From Fibrobacter sp. (GTDB taxonomy: Bacteria; Fibrobacterota; Fibrobacteria; Fibrobacterales; Fibrobacteraceae): DNA of 60,562 nt. Under the pieces are notes generated by a model, which searched no databases, had not been told where the DNA came from, and saw only the letters and a list, made by a program, of their open reading frames with translations. The stretch spans positions 1-60,562 of the forward strand of contig JAGCGO010000040.1 of assembly GCA_017649565.1 (NCBI GenBank). Reading direction: 5' to 3'. Position numbers and translations under genes: made by a program. Position 1 is the stretch's first letter; the number at the start of each line of letters is the position of its first letter. Shown here one piece after another: positions 59,525 to 60,562 of this stretch.

Positions 59525-60562
59525 ATGAATTTCATCAAGCGAATCTACATTGCATCTATCGTCTTATCGCTTGCGTTCTTCGCAGCCTGCGGAGATTCCG
59601 AATCAAGCAACATCGCCAGACCCGACGACCATTCAGGATCCGACATCACGAATTCGTCTGCCGTAGATAAGAACAGTTCTACAACCGACAAAAACAGTTC
59701 CTCTTCGGCCAAGAGTTCCCCGTCCACCAACGATTCCTCATCTAGCTCAGATAAGAACGGCGCATCCTCGTCAAGTTCGGGGAAAAACAACACAACTTCA
59801 TCAAGTTCCAGCATCAACGGCAGTGAAATAGCCGGAGGATGCTTCGTAAGCCTAGATCCTGTAGACTGGCGCATCATAGGTAAAGACACCGTATATATGC
59901 GTTACATTATTTCCTGCGACGGAGTCTCCTTGGGCTATATCTATAACGAAACCAATGAAAATCTCCCCATCGCAGCCGGTGGTCAAAAATGCACCTTGGA
60001 CGACCACCTCGATGGTACTGTCGATGTCACCTGCGGCACAAACACCTATACAGCAAACAAGCCTAGCGACATGGGCATAGGCTTGTTTTCTGCGCCCGAA
60101 CTCGTTTCTTGCAAAGACACTGATTTATGGTGCTATAGCCCGATTATAGACGGAGCAGACAAGAGTCCCATCACTCAGATGACCTACAGAGAAAACGAAG
60201 GCTTTTTCTTCGCCAGCACGGGCACTCACGACCTAACAGACTGGAACGGAATTTGCATCACCTATACATCCGATACTGCAGCATATCTTATCATGGACCT
60301 TGGCGAAACAAAGAACCTGGAACTGAACAACAACCTGCCGCAAGTTACGCTCAAGAACAAGGCTCCGCTCCCCACAGAAAGGTGTTTCGGTTGGAAAGCA
60401 TTCAAGCAGCCTCGCTGGGCTAGCCCCGCCATATCGGGGAATGACGCCGCCAAAGCTATCGCCAGTTTCAAAATCAATCAACCATCAGGAAGCAATTTCA
60501 ACCTCATCCGCATAAGAGCCTACCGGGATGAAGATCACTCCTTTGACCGGACTTGCGGTGAC
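59525..60562 (+). CDS. Lipoprotein with Ser-rich linker, cut by the window edge
   Basis: An open frame runs from the ATG at 59525 (AGGAG about 8 nt upstream) to the window end without a stop (346 codons). It starts MNFIKRIYIASIVLSLAFFA then AC (lipobox FFAAC, Cys22). A Ser/Lys/Asn-rich linker spans about 45-100. A Cys-containing domain follows with DWNGICITYTSDTAAYL, GWKAFKQPRW and AAKAIASFKINQPSG. This looks like a recurrent Fibrobacter surface-lipoprotein domain; I do not assign a function. The C terminus is missing. Confidence 0.75.
   Translation, partial: MNFIKRIYIASIVLSLAFFAACGDSESSNIARPDDHSGSDITNSSAVDKNSSTTDKNSSSSAKSSPSTNDSSSSSDKNGASSSSSGKNNTTSSSSSINGSEIAGGCFVSLDPVDWRIIGKDTVYMRYIISCDGVSLGYIYNETNENLPIAAGGQKCTLDDHLDGTVDVTCGTNTYTANKPSDMGIGLFSAPELVSCKDTDLWCYSPIIDGADKSPITQMTYRENEGFFFASTGTHDLTDWNGICITYTSDTAAYLIMDLGETKNLELNNNLPQVTLKNKAPLPTERCFGWKAFKQPRWASPAISGNDAAKAIASFKINQPSGSNFNLIRIRAYRDEDHSFDRTCGD

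Overview
The window looks like chromosome of a Fibrobacter (Fibrobacteres, gut fibre degrader). This rests on the Fibrobacter 'major paralogous' FISUMP domain, a TIGR02147-type gene beside it, poly-Ser linkers, basic C-terminal modules on secreted glycoside hydrolases, and many lipoproteins. GC is moderate to high except in a clearly AT-rich defence segment. The species assignment is inference from gene content; nothing was searched.

Layout. (1) 1-140: right end of an IS3-family element. (2) 187-7282: five tandem minus-strand GH11 xylanases. All are secreted, four with Ser-rich linkers and one with a CBM6, and all end in the same C-terminal module. Three have a similar GTTGTT...AACAAC inverted repeat upstream. 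(3) 7471-17379: gyrA, surE, one very large lipoprotein, a SpoU methyltransferase, a secreted beta-propeller protein and a GH8 enzyme. (4) 17516-33103: a compact seven-gene minus-strand operon. It encodes four more paralogues of the large lipoprotein (FGE/SUMF1-like domain, then TolB/PD40 propeller, then SGNH-like domain), an AlgX/AlgJ-like SGNH lipoprotein, a SirB1-type transglutaminase-like protein and a multi-spanning GT-C-like membrane protein. I regard this as the strongest candidate for an undescribed system, probably cell-surface glycan assembly or acylation. (5) 33186-36073: a translationally coupled TIGR02147/FISUMP pair and a divergent envelope protein.

(6) 36084-49976: defence island. 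A type I restriction-modification locus (hsdR, hsdM, hsdS) is interleaved with a Fic protein and a YhcG-like PD-(D/E)XK nuclease. It is followed by an AT-rich YobI-like membrane P-loop NTPase, a HEPN-motif protein, a decayed KilA-N gene, an ASCH-like protein and a toxin-antitoxin pair. (7) 50049-60562: housekeeping and secreted genes: rdgB, a dus-type gene, a radical SAM/SPASM protein, nrnA, an arginase-family protein, a GH5 lipoprotein with collagen-like repeats, a barnase-like lipoprotein, hisC, a pseudouridine synthase and a lipoprotein cut by the window edge.

A theme across the window is short dispersed repeats, many with a 7-bp period. They lie between genes and also inside genes, where they add low-complexity peptide inserts without breaking the frame. 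The membrane-protein gene at 17516 carries four perfect heptamers in its coding sequence, which could act as a phase-variation switch.
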